Shown here: positions 25,370 to 33,681 of the stretch, in pieces
How positions within the stretch are numbered: the stretch's first letter is position 1
How the letters are laid out: each line of letters opens with the position of its first letter
Source: Flavobacteriales bacterium
GTDB taxonomy: Bacteria; Bacteroidota; Bacteroidia; Flavobacteriales_D; Crocinitomicaceae
Assembly: GCA_015665275.1 (NCBI GenBank)
Contig: JADFAL010000065.1
Coordinates: forward strand, 1-38,865
Direction of reading: 5' to 3'
Length of the DNA stretch: 38,865 bases
Made by a program: the position numbers and the translations under genes
Notes under the pieces: generated by a model
Seen by the model: the letters and a program-made list of their open reading frames with translations, nothing else
Databases searched by the model: none
Told to the model about the DNA's origin: nothing

Positions 25370-27095
25370 GGCGTACGTCTTTGATTTTTACGTTCTCATT
25401 TTCTTCTTTGTGTACCACAAAGTTACCCATCACTAAAACATCCAATCCGCTTCCGAAGAAAGTTCGCAGGGCATCCTCGGGACTATGCACCATTGGTTCT
25501 CCTCGTCGATTGAAACTGGTATTGATCAACACCGGAACACCCGATTTCTCATGAAATTTTGAAATCAAATCGCGCAGTCGTTTGTTTTGATCGGCATTCA
25601 CCGTTTGAACTCGAGCGCTCCCATCTTTGTGAACGCACGCTTCAATTCCTTCCGGTTTTGTCGCTGTGAAGGTGAACAACATCTCGTTCGCGTTCCGTAC
25701 ATTTTCGAAATAAGTGCTTGCATGCTCTTCTAGCACAACAGGTGCGAACGGACGAAACTGCTCCCGAAACTTGATCATCTCATTGATTCGATCACGCATT
25801 TCAGCGTCACTCGGATTCGCCAGAATACTTCGATTTCCTAAAGCCCTCGGTCCCATTTCATCGCGTCCCTGAAACCAGGAAACCACTTTCCCGGATTGCA
25901 ATAATGCTGCTGTCTCATTCAACAATGTAGCATCGTCCAGCTCGGTGAAAACAACTTTATGAACCTCCAGAGATTGTTGAATTTCGGTAGCATCAAATGT
26001 CTTTCCCAAGTACGACGGAACGGGTTGAACCGTCCGTTCAGAATCTTGATTTGCGCAAAGCAACGCCGTTCCCACTGCTCCACCGGCATCTCCACTGGCG
26101 CTATAGATGAATATGTCTTCGAAAATGCCGCTTTCAATCAACCGCTGATTTGCTTTGCAATTCAAGGCAACTCCTCCTCCGTAGCACAAGTACTTCTTAC
26201 CTGTTTGCTTTTGGACATGCTCCGCCGATTTCAGGACAATTTCCTCCAAAACCACTTGAATGGATGCCGCTACATCTTTGTAGAAGGTACTGATATGTTT
26301 TTCCGGCTTGAGTGCCGGTTTCCCCATCACCGATTCGAACTTCGAATTGATCATACGCATTCCGCGATGGAACTTGAAATATTTTAAATTCAACTCAATG
26401 GAGCCGTCGTCGCTAATCTTTACGAAATTGTCTTTGATCAAATCAACGAATTGCGGTGTACCGTAAGGTGCCAATCCCATCAATTTGTACTCTCCGCTGT
26501 TCACGCGAAAACCACAATATTGGGTAAAAGCGGAATACAACATTCCTACCGAATGTGGATAATTCTGTTGCGCCAATTGATGAATCTCATTGTTCTCAAA
26601 TGTTCCCATCGAAGCACAAGCCCACTCACCCACTCCGTCCAAAGTCAGGTAAGCGGCATCTTCGAAGGGCGACGCATAACATGCTGCCGCTGCGTGCGAT
26701 TCATGATGCTCTGCGTAGAAGAATTCTCCCTTGAAACCCAGTTCTTTTCGAATGTTGTGAGGTACCCATAATTTTTCTCGAAGCCATGATTTCACGGTCT
26801 TTCTAAACGGAAAAAAGGTCTGAGGATACTGAGCAATTTGAGTCTCCAGTAATCGCTCAAATTTCTGGAATGGCTTTTCGTAATAGGCAATCTTAGTTAC
26901 ATCACTAATGGTAATTCCGGCTTGATCCAGACAGAATTTTGCGGCTTTTACCGGCAATCCGCTGTCCTGTTTTTTACGCGACAACCGTTCTTCCTGAATA
27001 GCAACGATTACCTCACCGTCCTTTATGAGTGCCGCAGCAGAATCGTGAAAATATGCCGAAATTCCGAGAATGTATGTCGGTGCGTCTACTGCCAT
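25356..27095 (-). CDS. O-carbamoyltransferase, NodU/CmcH/SxtI type
   Basis: A 579-residue enzyme that moves a carbamoyl group from carbamoyl phosphate to a hydroxyl through a carbamoyl-adenylate. The N-terminal Kae1-like domain opens ILGISAYFHDSAAALIKDGE and has the metal site EHHESHAAAACYAS (about 128-141). The C-terminal YrdC-like half contains QGRDEMGPRALGNRSILA and VLINTSFNRRGEPMV, both strongly conserved. Full length, no broken motif. Start ATG 27095. It lies between an SGNH hydrolase (10-bp overlap) and SxtJ (14-bp overlap), the same set of functions as sxtI-J-K-L. The acceptor here is presumably a surface sugar or lipid, not saxitoxin. Confidence 0.95.
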   Translation of the reverse strand: MAVDAPTYILGISAYFHDSAAALIKDGEVIVAIQEERLSRKKQDSGLPVKAAKFCLDQAGITISDVTKIAYYEKPFQKFERLLETQIAQYPQTFFPFRKTVKSWLREKLWVPHNIRKELGFKGEFFYAEHHESHAAAACYASPFEDAAYLTLDGVGEWACASMGTFENNEIHQLAQQNYPHSVGMLYSAFTQYCGFRVNSGEYKLMGLAPYGTPQFVDLIKDNFVKISDDGSIELNLKYFKFHRGMRMINSKFESVMGKPALKPEKHISTFYKDVAASIQVVLEEIVLKSAEHVQKQTGKKYLCYGGGVALNCKANQRLIESGIFEDIFIYSASGDAGGAVGTALLCANQDSERTVQPVPSYLGKTFDATEIQQSLEVHKVVFTELDDATLLNETAALLQSGKVVSWFQGRDEMGPRALGNRSILANPSDAEMRDRINEMIKFREQFRPFAPVVLEEHASTYFENVRNANEMLFTFTATKPEGIEACVHKDGSARVQTVNADQNKRLRDLISKFHEKSGVPVLINTSFNRRGEPMVHSPEDALRTFFGSGLDVLVMGNFVVHKEENENVKIKDVRLELD

Positions 27096-28066
27096 AGTTC
27101 TTTCGTATGCTCGTTCAAAAAGTCGAACAATGCCTTTTGCCCTGTTTCATTCAGATGCGGATCGTTGCTATAATACAATTGCTCCCCATCCGATTCCATT
27201 TCACGAAAATACCTCATTGGATTCAAAACCTCGACACCTTTTACTTTGGATATTTCGCGAATGAATCGATAATTCGTTTTCAAGGAAGATTTATGACCGG
27301 ATAATTTTATGTAATTCGATTGGTAGGACTTGGTCACCTGACTGAAATGCGGGATCACCACAATGTAAATTGGTACTTTTTTCGGAACCAACTCACGGAG
27401 GTATGCGATGGACTCTTTGGCGTCTTCCATGGCATCTTTCATGTCGCCCTTCAACTTGATGGAATGGTTGATATAATTCGACTCTGCCCGAATCATCATT
27501 TTCGTTCTGGGAGAGTACAATCCTGGAGAAAAGTCAGCCTGATCTTGCTTCAATTTCTTCTGATCAAAATCGGACTGCAAACCACTCATGCGTCTGGAAA
27601 ACAATCCGAAAATCTCGAGATAGGGTTTCACCGACCAATAGCAATTTCTGGAGAATGAAAGCTCTCCCCAATTCACCGGTGGATCTATATCTGTAAGGTC
27701 ATTTCCAACATACATCTGGTAGATGATTCCTTTGGGTGGGTAATCCGAAATTCGTCGCGAAGCCATCAATTCCATTTCGTATGGACCGCTCCCTGGCATG
27801 GAACAATTGATCACATTTATATCGGGGTGTGCCTTTCGGAAATGAGCAACATAACCATTCGGATAAGCTGTGAATGAATCTCCGAAAACCAAAACATTCG
27901 GCTGGTTCGACTTGATATTTTTATTGAGTGCTTTGAATTCTGTTTTGAAGAAATCGATCCATTGGTAACGATACGCCACCTCCAAAACAAGCAGCGTGCA
28001 AAGCAGAACAATGAGAACCTGCAGCACTCGTTTAGCTATTTTTTTTCCATTGAACCTGCTTCTCAA
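27086..28066 (-). CDS. membrane-anchored SGNH/GDSL hydrolase-like protein 1
   Basis: A 326-residue protein with one N-terminal membrane helix (about 12-29) and an extracytoplasmic SGNH domain: VLVFGDSFTAY (block I, catalytic Ser), MPGSGPYEME for block II Gly, YVGNDLTD for block III Asn, and SNDPHLNETGQ with the Asp-His pair of block V. All four blocks are present, so an active esterase or acyltransferase is expected. Its partner in sxt clusters (SxtL) is a GDSL protein. Start TTG 28066; no ATG is available in frame before the helix. First gene of the four-gene minus-strand operon down to 24833. Confidence 0.85.
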   Translation of the reverse strand: MRSRFNGKKIAKRVLQVLIVLLCTLLVLEVAYRYQWIDFFKTEFKALNKNIKSNQPNVLVFGDSFTAYPNGYVAHFRKAHPDINVINCSMPGSGPYEMELMASRRISDYPPKGIIYQMYVGNDLTDIDPPVNWGELSFSRNCYWSVKPYLEIFGLFSRRMSGLQSDFDQKKLKQDQADFSPGLYSPRTKMMIRAESNYINHSIKLKGDMKDAMEDAKESIAYLRELVPKKVPIYIVVIPHFSQVTKSYQSNYIKLSGHKSSLKTNYRFIREISKVKGVEVLNPMRYFREMESDGEQLYYSNDPHLNETGQKALFDFLNEHTKELWQ

Positions 28067-28124
28067 AATCTTAGATCAATCTTGTTAGTTTTGTAATTCC
28101 CCAAACCAAAGGTATCAATTGTTT

Positions 28125-29123
28125 ATGATGAATAATCAGAAGCGTCTTCTTAGCCGAAAAACAGGTTTGAAGTTGATGAACATATTCATCATTCTCATCG
28201 TTACCATGTTCATTCTTGAAGGCTTTGCGCGTCTTTACCTTTTTGGTTGGAACGGTTTTAGTCCATCTGCGGTTAATTCATACAAAAACATATTTGATGC
28301 AGACATTATGGACCCAACGGATGATCGCAGAGAATTTAAATTGAAAAAAAACCTTCGTACAGAATACAAAATGCGAGACTTTCGAACCAATAAATTTGGT
28401 ATGCGGGACAAGTCCTACGGGCTTTCTAAACCGAAGGATTTTTTTAGAATTGCAGTAATTGGAGATTCTTACTCCATGGCAGCTGGAGTTAAAGAAGAAG
28501 AATCGTTTCATTCCCTCGCAGAAAAGAAATTCAATAAGCACGGAAAGAAAGTTGAAATACTGAATTTTGGTGTAAGTGGCTATGGGATGGATCAATACAT
28601 AACTGTCTTAAAAGATCACTTGTGGAAATTCGAACCAGATGCTGTCATTATTGGATTCTGCTCCTACAATGACCATTATCAGGAAGGAATACATACGAAA
28701 CGAGTTAAATTTCAGAAACCAAGGGACGTCAACCTTTTCTGGAAGTCATATCTCTACAATTGGATTGGGACCCTGGACTATGAAGATGGACTTACACGCA
28801 ATCAATACAAAAAGTCTGACATTCAATTTCTCCGAAAGAAGTTGAACGAAATTCAACGCATTTGTGTTGAGAAGAACGTTTCTTTGGGACTGATCAACCT
28901 CGGAATAACGCATAATTCCTACAACACGAATAAATTACGCGAAATCTGTGCTGATTGTGGGATTCACTTCATCGATGCTACGAAACAATTCAGTTCGAAG
29001 AAAACCCGTGATTATATTCTAATGCCTCTTGACACACATCCAAATGAAGCGGGCCACCTCTTGTTGTCATATCCTTTTTCAAATTTGGTGAAAACGCTAC
29101 GAAACGAGTACCTGTCAGACTAA
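28125..29123 (+). CDS. membrane-anchored SGNH/GDSL hydrolase-like protein 2
   Basis: About 332 residues: an N-terminal membrane helix (about 17-37), the NKFGMRDKSYGLSKPKDFFRI lead common to SGNH proteins of glycan loci (given here as NKFGMRD), then AVIGDSYSMAAGV (block I), FGVSGYGMDQ (block II) and DTHPNEAGH (block V). For block III, SYNDHYQEG is a candidate Asn. It diverges from SGNH protein 1 and is not its close copy. Start: ATG 28125 (a second ATG follows directly; a TTG at 28119 is less likely). A TAGTTTTG -7 element at 28086-28093 fits its promoter. Its last 4 bases overlap the convergent GNAT gene. It may add or remove acyl groups on the same product. Confidence 0.82.
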   Translation: MMNNQKRLLSRKTGLKLMNIFIILIVTMFILEGFARLYLFGWNGFSPSAVNSYKNIFDADIMDPTDDRREFKLKKNLRTEYKMRDFRTNKFGMRDKSYGLSKPKDFFRIAVIGDSYSMAAGVKEEESFHSLAEKKFNKHGKKVEILNFGVSGYGMDQYITVLKDHLWKFEPDAVIIGFCSYNDHYQEGIHTKRVKFQKPRDVNLFWKSYLYNWIGTLDYEDGLTRNQYKKSDIQFLRKKLNEIQRICVEKNVSLGLINLGITHNSYNTNKLREICADCGIHFIDATKQFSSKKTRDYILMPLDTHPNEAGHLLLSYPFSNLVKTLRNEYLSD

Positions 29124-30040
29124 AACATATCGCCTTGAATGAAGTGCGTTGTGAACCTGTCAAAATTGGGCAAATCCTCCTTCAAGGGAAGGTAACTGGC
29201 AGAATACCCTTCAAACGTAATCCCATGTATTTTGATTTGTTCTAGAAAAGGATCATCAGGTCGCAAATGCATTACTATTTGATGCACTCTGCTCCTCAAG
29301 GCTATGCTTTTTAGCGAATTCAACATCTCAAATAAATCCCCCTCGTCAGTCACATGAATGAAACCAATAGTTAGACGGTAATCATATTTCAGCCAAACGA
29401 AACAGCCGTGAATTTTCACAAAAAAATGATCTATGAACTTCTTTTTCTCCAAAAAGTTATCATCGTAACGTATTGAGGTTTCGGGCAATTGGTCCAGAGT
29501 CAAATCAACTTCATACTGCGCCAGGAGCTTTTCTAATCGTTTTTTACTCCATTTGGCTCCGAAGGTTCTTTCGAGGATGGATTTTGCCGTATGAGAAAAC
29601 GTTTTCCATTCCATTCCGAGGAAAGAAGGGATACGAATCCAACCCATTTTGCGCCCAAACTTATGCGTCTGAGCGCTATCAAACGTGTAGAAATAATCGT
29701 AATTCTGTTGAATGGCTTGCTCCTTCACGAACCCATAAATCCGATCAAAAACACCTTTGCCTCGATACGTTTCTTCCAGAAAATAATCGCACGTAAAAAG
29801 CATAGAGTATGATTGATCCTCAAGAAGGAATTCTTGCGGTATGGCTCCGAAAAAACCAATCACTCGTCCATCATTAATTCCAACAACAGACATTTGTTTC
29901 TGATCCGGAAGATGCAATCCGTACTTTATCTCGAAGTACGAATTCTCTACCTTTTTATTGAAAATGGATTGATACAAAACCACCAACTCCGGAAGGTGTT
30001 TGCGCTGCAAAAACTCGAATGAAATCTTAATGTCTTCCAT
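29120..30040 (-). CDS. GNAT-family N-acyltransferase
   Basis: A 306-residue protein. The N-terminal half is a GNAT domain with the acetyl-CoA loop EETYRGKGVFDRIYGFV (about 90-106) after ILTCDYFLE-like strands; GKMGWI-type segments follow (KFGRKMGWIRI). The C-terminal half is unassigned. It is the last gene of the operon with the deacetylase, O-antigen ligase and Wzz-like genes, overlapping the deacetylase by 14 bp. Proteins of this size next to NodB deacetylases often acylate amino sugars freed by deacetylation, but here that is inference. Start ATG 30040. Confidence 0.8.
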   Translation of the reverse strand: MEDIKISFEFLQRKHLPELVVLYQSIFNKKVENSYFEIKYGLHLPDQKQMSVVGINDGRVIGFFGAIPQEFLLEDQSYSMLFTCDYFLEETYRGKGVFDRIYGFVKEQAIQQNYDYFYTFDSAQTHKFGRKMGWIRIPSFLGMEWKTFSHTAKSILERTFGAKWSKKRLEKLLAQYEVDLTLDQLPETSIRYDDNFLEKKKFIDHFFVKIHGCFVWLKYDYRLTIGFIHVTDEGDLFEMLNSLKSIALRSRVHQIVMHLRPDDPFLEQIKIHGITFEGYSASYLPLKEDLPNFDRFTTHFIQGDMF

Positions 30041-30851
30041 TACGCAAACTAATGATTTGATTGTACGTGGAAATATGCGGATTGATCACCAATCGATCAT
30101 GAAAACGCGCATCGTATTCCGGATTTCCTTCAATGACAAATTGCTCGGAATATCCTTCGTTTTTTAGCACGTTAAATAGCTCGGAAGAATGATGTCCGTA
30201 AGGATACGCTACAACGTTCGAGAAAGGCGAACCAATACGATTCAATCGCTCCTCGCAGGATTTAAGATCCTCGATGACTTCTTCCGGTGCATGCTCAACG
30301 AAACTGATGTGTTTCGCCCCGTGATTCGCCAGATCAATCAAAGCATGCTCATTCAATTCCGTTAATTCTTCATCGGTCAATAACCCGTAGAAATTCTCAT
30401 AGCCCCCGTGTTCCATATCCAATGTATCTAGTGACTGACTCGTATCCTTGGCAATGTCTTTCAAGTCATCCTGATGCACCTCTTGGGTCGTACAAAATAT
30501 GGTAGCGGGAACTTGATATTTCTCAAGAATAGGAAGCGCCAAAGTTCGATTGTTTTTATATCCGTCATCAAAAGTGACAAGCACATTCAAACGATTCGGA
30601 TCGACTTTCTTATCCAGATATTCCTGAAGCGAAAGAAAGTGAACCTGACCTTGCATTCCGTTAAGCAGATTTTCCAACTGGGATTCATGCAAAAACCGAC
30701 TGTTTATGAATTTCTGATCGTTACGACAGACTCCGTGCAAACAAAGTACCCGGACCGTTCCTTCGTAACCTTTGAATGAAACTTTTCTTCCCAAAGCGTG
30801 AAATACATCTCGAGACATCCAACGAAGTTGTAAGAGAGTCTTATGCAGCAT
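30027..30851 (-). CDS. polysaccharide deacetylase, NodB-type
   Basis: About 274 residues from the chosen ATG 30851, which overlaps the end of the O-antigen ligase gene by 11 bp; an upstream ATG at 30959 would run far into that gene. Carbohydrate esterase 4 motifs: VLVTFDDGYKNN (catalytic base and metal Asp), NHGAKHIS (His pair of the metal triad) and VVAYPYGHHS (later conserved block). It removes N-acetyl groups from amino sugars of a polymer. No signal peptide is obvious, as in other Bacteroidota members working on lipid-linked intermediates. It is co-transcribed with the GNAT gene that follows. Confidence 0.9.
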   Translation of the reverse strand: MLHKTLLQLRWMSRDVFHALGRKVSFKGYEGTVRVLCLHGVCRNDQKFINSRFLHESQLENLLNGMQGQVHFLSLQEYLDKKVDPNRLNVLVTFDDGYKNNRTLALPILEKYQVPATIFCTTQEVHQDDLKDIAKDTSQSLDTLDMEHGGYENFYGLLTDEELTELNEHALIDLANHGAKHISFVEHAPEEVIEDLKSCEERLNRIGSPFSNVVAYPYGHHSSELFNVLKNEGYSEQFVIEGNPEYDARFHDRLVINPHISTYNQIISLRNGRH

Positions 30852-32295
30852 TTTTGCTTGAATTACGTGCAATTTGAGACAACCAAACAAGGGTGCCAAG
30901 TCCCGTAAAATACAAAAACGCCATTTTACTCTGATCCATGAAAGAATTGAAAATACCATGGAAAAAGTAGGTGATCAGTCCTAGTAAAACTCCAAGATTG
31001 AGCAGTCTCAACAATGGATCTTTCAACAATTCATGGTTTTTCATTCCGAAATAGATAGCTCCGAAAACAATTAATAAAAAGATGATTCCGCCAAGCAATC
31101 CTTTCTCACTGAGGTAGGTCAAATACTCTGAATGGGCATTTCCTTTTTCACCTTTATTAGAGGAAATGTGTGTTTTGAATTCTGTGGTTTGAAACTTGTT
31201 GTATTCGAACTGATACGTTCCCGGTCCATAACCTAAAATGGGGCGATCTTCAAACATTCTCACCGCACATACCCATCGATTTACCCGTTCTAGGTTGGAA
31301 GCATCCGTTTGAATATTCGTCACTGATGTTAAGTGATTGGACACTTTACCATCGTTACTCACAGCATCTGTTTCTTCAAAGTACTCATAGATTTGACCTT
31401 GCACGGCAAACACCAAAATTCCAATTCCGACAAGTCCCAATAGTAAGGTCTTGAAACGCATTTTCCAATGAAGGAACAAACCAAAAACCAACGCTATAGC
31501 CAAACTTAAAATAGCTGCTCTTGACAAAGCAATGAATTCAGATCCGATAGCAACAAGCGAAACTACAAACAAGCCGACCAATTGCCAACTTTTCCAATTC
31601 AATTTGCGCCAGTGCATACAACAGAGAATCAATAAGGGGATAATGAAGGCAAGACACGCTCCGTACACTGTATGGTCGGGAAAGAATGGTTTGGAAATAG
31701 AAAAAACCGTTCTGGGATTGAACTCCTGAATTCTGAAATTATCAAAGGTAATCAGCATTACAGGAACTAGTCCCACTACATATGCCATCCAAACTTTCAA
31801 TAAACGTTTCGGGTCTTTAAGAATGGTTATCGTCGTAAAAAAACCAACAATGAATATCGTATGTATAACCCATCGTTTGAAGGAAATATCCATATGAGAA
31901 CTGGTAAGCGTTACGATAAGTTGCCAAAATATGTCCATCGCCAGAAGAATGGAAATGGGGTGGGTAATCGTTTGCTTCAGTGTTTTGCCATAATCTCTAT
32001 GAAACAACATTAAAACTGCCAACAATGGCAATATCATGACTTCTGATGGGCTATTAACCTGTGCTTCGCCTACAATTCCAATATCCACGGATAAAGGAAT
32101 GAGGCACACCAAAAGCAGGTAAAACAAATAGGTTTTTTCTAAAACGAAATAGAATGACAAAACGATTCCAGCTAGGATGGTAGCCCCTATTGCAGTGGCG
32201 TTCACGCTCCCAAAATATTTGTACAATCCCAAGAGGACTATGAGCGCGATCAATAACGCAAAGAGTTCGTTCTTTCCTATACCGAGAATTCGCAT
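30841..32295 (-). CDS. O-antigen ligase / polymerase (Wzy_C family)
   Basis: A 484-residue polytopic protein with about eleven membrane segments. A large periplasmic loop carries the family signature: RPILGYGPGTYQFEYN, then GNAHSEYLTYLSEKGLLG with the conserved His. Enzymes of this fold either polymerise repeat units (Wzy) or ligate glycan to lipid A or protein (WaaL/PglL); sequence alone does not decide, though adjacency to a Wzz-like protein favours polymerase. Start ATG 32295, sharing one base with the previous stop. Confidence 0.88.
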   Translation of the reverse strand: MRILGIGKNELFALLIALIVLLGLYKYFGSVNATAIGATILAGIVLSFYFVLEKTYLFYLLLVCLIPLSVDIGIVGEAQVNSPSEVMILPLLAVLMLFHRDYGKTLKQTITHPISILLAMDIFWQLIVTLTSSHMDISFKRWVIHTIFIVGFFTTITILKDPKRLLKVWMAYVVGLVPVMLITFDNFRIQEFNPRTVFSISKPFFPDHTVYGACLAFIIPLLILCCMHWRKLNWKSWQLVGLFVVSLVAIGSEFIALSRAAILSLAIALVFGLFLHWKMRFKTLLLGLVGIGILVFAVQGQIYEYFEETDAVSNDGKVSNHLTSVTNIQTDASNLERVNRWVCAVRMFEDRPILGYGPGTYQFEYNKFQTTEFKTHISSNKGEKGNAHSEYLTYLSEKGLLGGIIFLLIVFGAIYFGMKNHELLKDPLLRLLNLGVLLGLITYFFHGIFNSFMDQSKMAFLYFTGLGTLVWLSQIARNSSKNAA

Positions 32296-33215
32296 TACAC
32301 CGAAGCTTCTTGCTTAAGTATTTGCCACTTCTCGATCGAATATCGAACAACGAATACCAGCGCGAAAAAAGCCAAAGCTCCTAAGACTGTGTTGATAGGA
32401 TACGAAGGAGATACTGCCTTGTAGCTAGGTTGGGCTCTATCAACTTTATAAACGGAAGGAATAGGTTCTTCCATCGCTTGCCGCTTCTCATCGTAATCGT
32501 TGCGAGCCGATATGAATTGATCATAATTAAATCGATAGTCAACAATTAGGGTTTCCAGTTCTGGAGAATCAACAAATACTGCCGGATCATAGTCTTCGTT
32601 GTTGAGGTTCTCTAGGAAGTTGAACAACAAATCGTCTGTTCCACCTTTCAATGCATAAATAGAATCGGCTAACCCTTTTAGCTCTTCTCCCAACGTTGTC
32701 ATTTTCTCCTTGGATTTTTCTAAATCGGCCCTTCGATTCTCCTCGAAGATGGAGGTGCGGAAATTATCTACTTCGTCAATTTGGAAGTTTGCAATATCAG
32801 CGGCTAGTTTGGAATCTTTCATCGTTACATTTATTACAACTGAAAGATATTTGGAACGCATGATACTTACGTCCTTAACATAACGTTCTGTCAATTCCGA
32901 ATTCCAAGAATTGTCGTTCGTATCAATTCCATAGTAATCGTACAACTTGAATTTCTCAATCGTTCGGTCCCGCATGGATTGCGAATTAAGCAATTGCATC
33001 AATTGTTCTGATTCAAATTCAAATCCAAACTGAGGATTGCTGACCAAATCTTCACGCGTTTGTGAATTGTAGGGATAGACGATGGCTGTTGATATATACT
33101 TGGGGGCAATAAAAAAGGTGATTCCGCCACCCATTAAAGCTCCCAGAACTATTGACAAAAGCCACAATTTTCTGTATCTGAATAGGAAATGAATTCCCCT
33201 CTTATTATCGTTCAT
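32295..33215 (-). CDS. Wzz-type polysaccharide chain-length determinant
   Basis: About 306 residues from ATG 33215. Two membrane helices flank a periplasmic coiled domain: LWLLSIVLGALMGGGITFFIA (about 16-36), and NTVLGALAFFALVFVVRYS close to the end, preceded by the proline-rich AVSPSYPI that marks PCP-1/Wzz proteins. No kinase domain, so it is not the PCP-2a type. An upstream ATG at 33287 would add 24 residues, but a textbook -7 element (33234-33241) lies between the two, favouring 33215. First gene of the operon that runs to 29120. Confidence 0.88.
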   Translation of the reverse strand: MNDNKRGIHFLFRYRKLWLLSIVLGALMGGGITFFIAPKYISTAIVYPYNSQTREDLVSNPQFGFEFESEQLMQLLNSQSMRDRTIEKFKLYDYYGIDTNDNSWNSELTERYVKDVSIMRSKYLSVVINVTMKDSKLAADIANFQIDEVDNFRTSIFEENRRADLEKSKEKMTTLGEELKGLADSIYALKGGTDDLLFNFLENLNNEDYDPAVFVDSPELETLIVDYRFNYDQFISARNDYDEKRQAMEEPIPSVYKVDRAQPSYKAVSPSYPINTVLGALAFFALVFVVRYSIEKWQILKQEASV

Positions 33216-33233
33216 AGCGTATTTGTTGCGCAG

Positions 33234-33241
33234 CAAAGATA
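33234..33241 (-). promoter_or_regulatory. -7 element of the Wzz-ligase-deacetylase-GNAT operon
   Basis: Minus-strand TATCTTTG matches TAnnTTTG exactly. No TTG stands at 17-23 nt upstream, so the -33 box is degenerate. The leader would be only about 12 nt, which is plausible for this phylum. Confidence 0.45.
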
Positions 33242-33290
33242 AAAGAATGAGAGAAGGAATTAAGTTGAATGGTTCTTGCGCTTTCATAAA

Positions 33291-33439
33291 ACCTCTCCTA
33301 CCTTGGCGAAGGTGCTGAAGGCAGAGGGTTAAGTAAGAGGATATTCAAAGATTGATATTTAAACTGAAACGGGATTCGAGAATTGCAGTGGCAATTTGTC
33401 ACTCTCCGCCTGCGGCACCCTCCCTCAAGGGAGGAGGGT
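33291..33439. repeat. inverted pair of REP-like elements
   Basis: Copy A (33291-33330) contains the hairpin ACCTT-GGCG-AAGGT framed by CCTCT/AGAGG. Copy B (33400-33439) is homologous to the reverse complement of A, sharing GCACC, AAGG and AGGAG blocks in order, and carries the core CCTCCCT-CA-AGGGAGG also found at 24763-24796. Between them lies a hairpin AATTGC-AGTG-GCAATT (33381-33396). No coding content is visible in the interval. Confidence 0.55.
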
Positions 33440-33453
33440 AACCTAATAAATCG

Positions 33454-33482
33454 AAAAAGTCGCCCTTTCGAGGCGACTTTCA
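33454..33482 (-). terminator. terminator of the 65-residue protein gene
   Basis: An 8-bp stem (33457-33464 with 33472-33479, containing GTCGCC/GGCGAC) with a 7-nt loop; on the minus strand it is followed by a T-run. It starts directly after the stop codon of the small gene. Confidence 0.85.
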
Positions 33483-33483
33483 T

Positions 33484-33681
33484 TTAGTTTGTTGTTGATT
33501 GGGCAAAGGCCCGTTTAATAATCTTGGGATACGTTGTTCCGAATTCGGTGATGCACCATTCTTGGAAACGCTGTACCTCCTCAGCATCTGTAATCCACTT
33601 TAAAGCTTTGTGGAGCTCTTTTTGAAATAATAAGGCGTCGAAACTTACGTTGCGCAGAATTTTCTTTGTGAGTTCAAGCAT
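33484..33681 (-). CDS. conserved-looking small protein of unknown function, 65 residues
   Basis: Sequence begins MLELTKKILRNVSFDALLF and continues with KELHKALKWI and QEWCITEFGTTYPKI. I recall similar short proteins (LTKKIL..VSF, then K.LKW and a WC..TFG-like motif) across Flavobacteriia, but know no function for them. It is soluble, probably helical, with one Cys in the WC motif. It is a single gene: its own terminator follows at once, and an 11-bp inverted repeat and two DnaA boxes lie upstream. Start ATG 33681. Confidence 0.75.
   Translation of the reverse strand: MLELTKKILRNVSFDALLFQKELHKALKWITDAEEVQRFQEWCITEFGTTYPKIIKRAFAQSTTN

Noticed and set aside
25959-26387. 142-codon frame on the plus strand
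   Set aside because: It is antisense to the carbamoyltransferase gene, with no motif of its own.
24833-28066. Saxitoxin biosynthesis cluster
   Set aside because: Only the carbamoyl-type module is present; no SxtA polyketide-like synthase, amidinotransferase or other core sxt gene is seen, so toxin production is not supported.
32295-33287. Longer Wzz-like protein from ATG 33287
   Set aside because: A -7 promoter element lies downstream of that ATG, and the added 24 residues precede a normal Wzz N-terminus.
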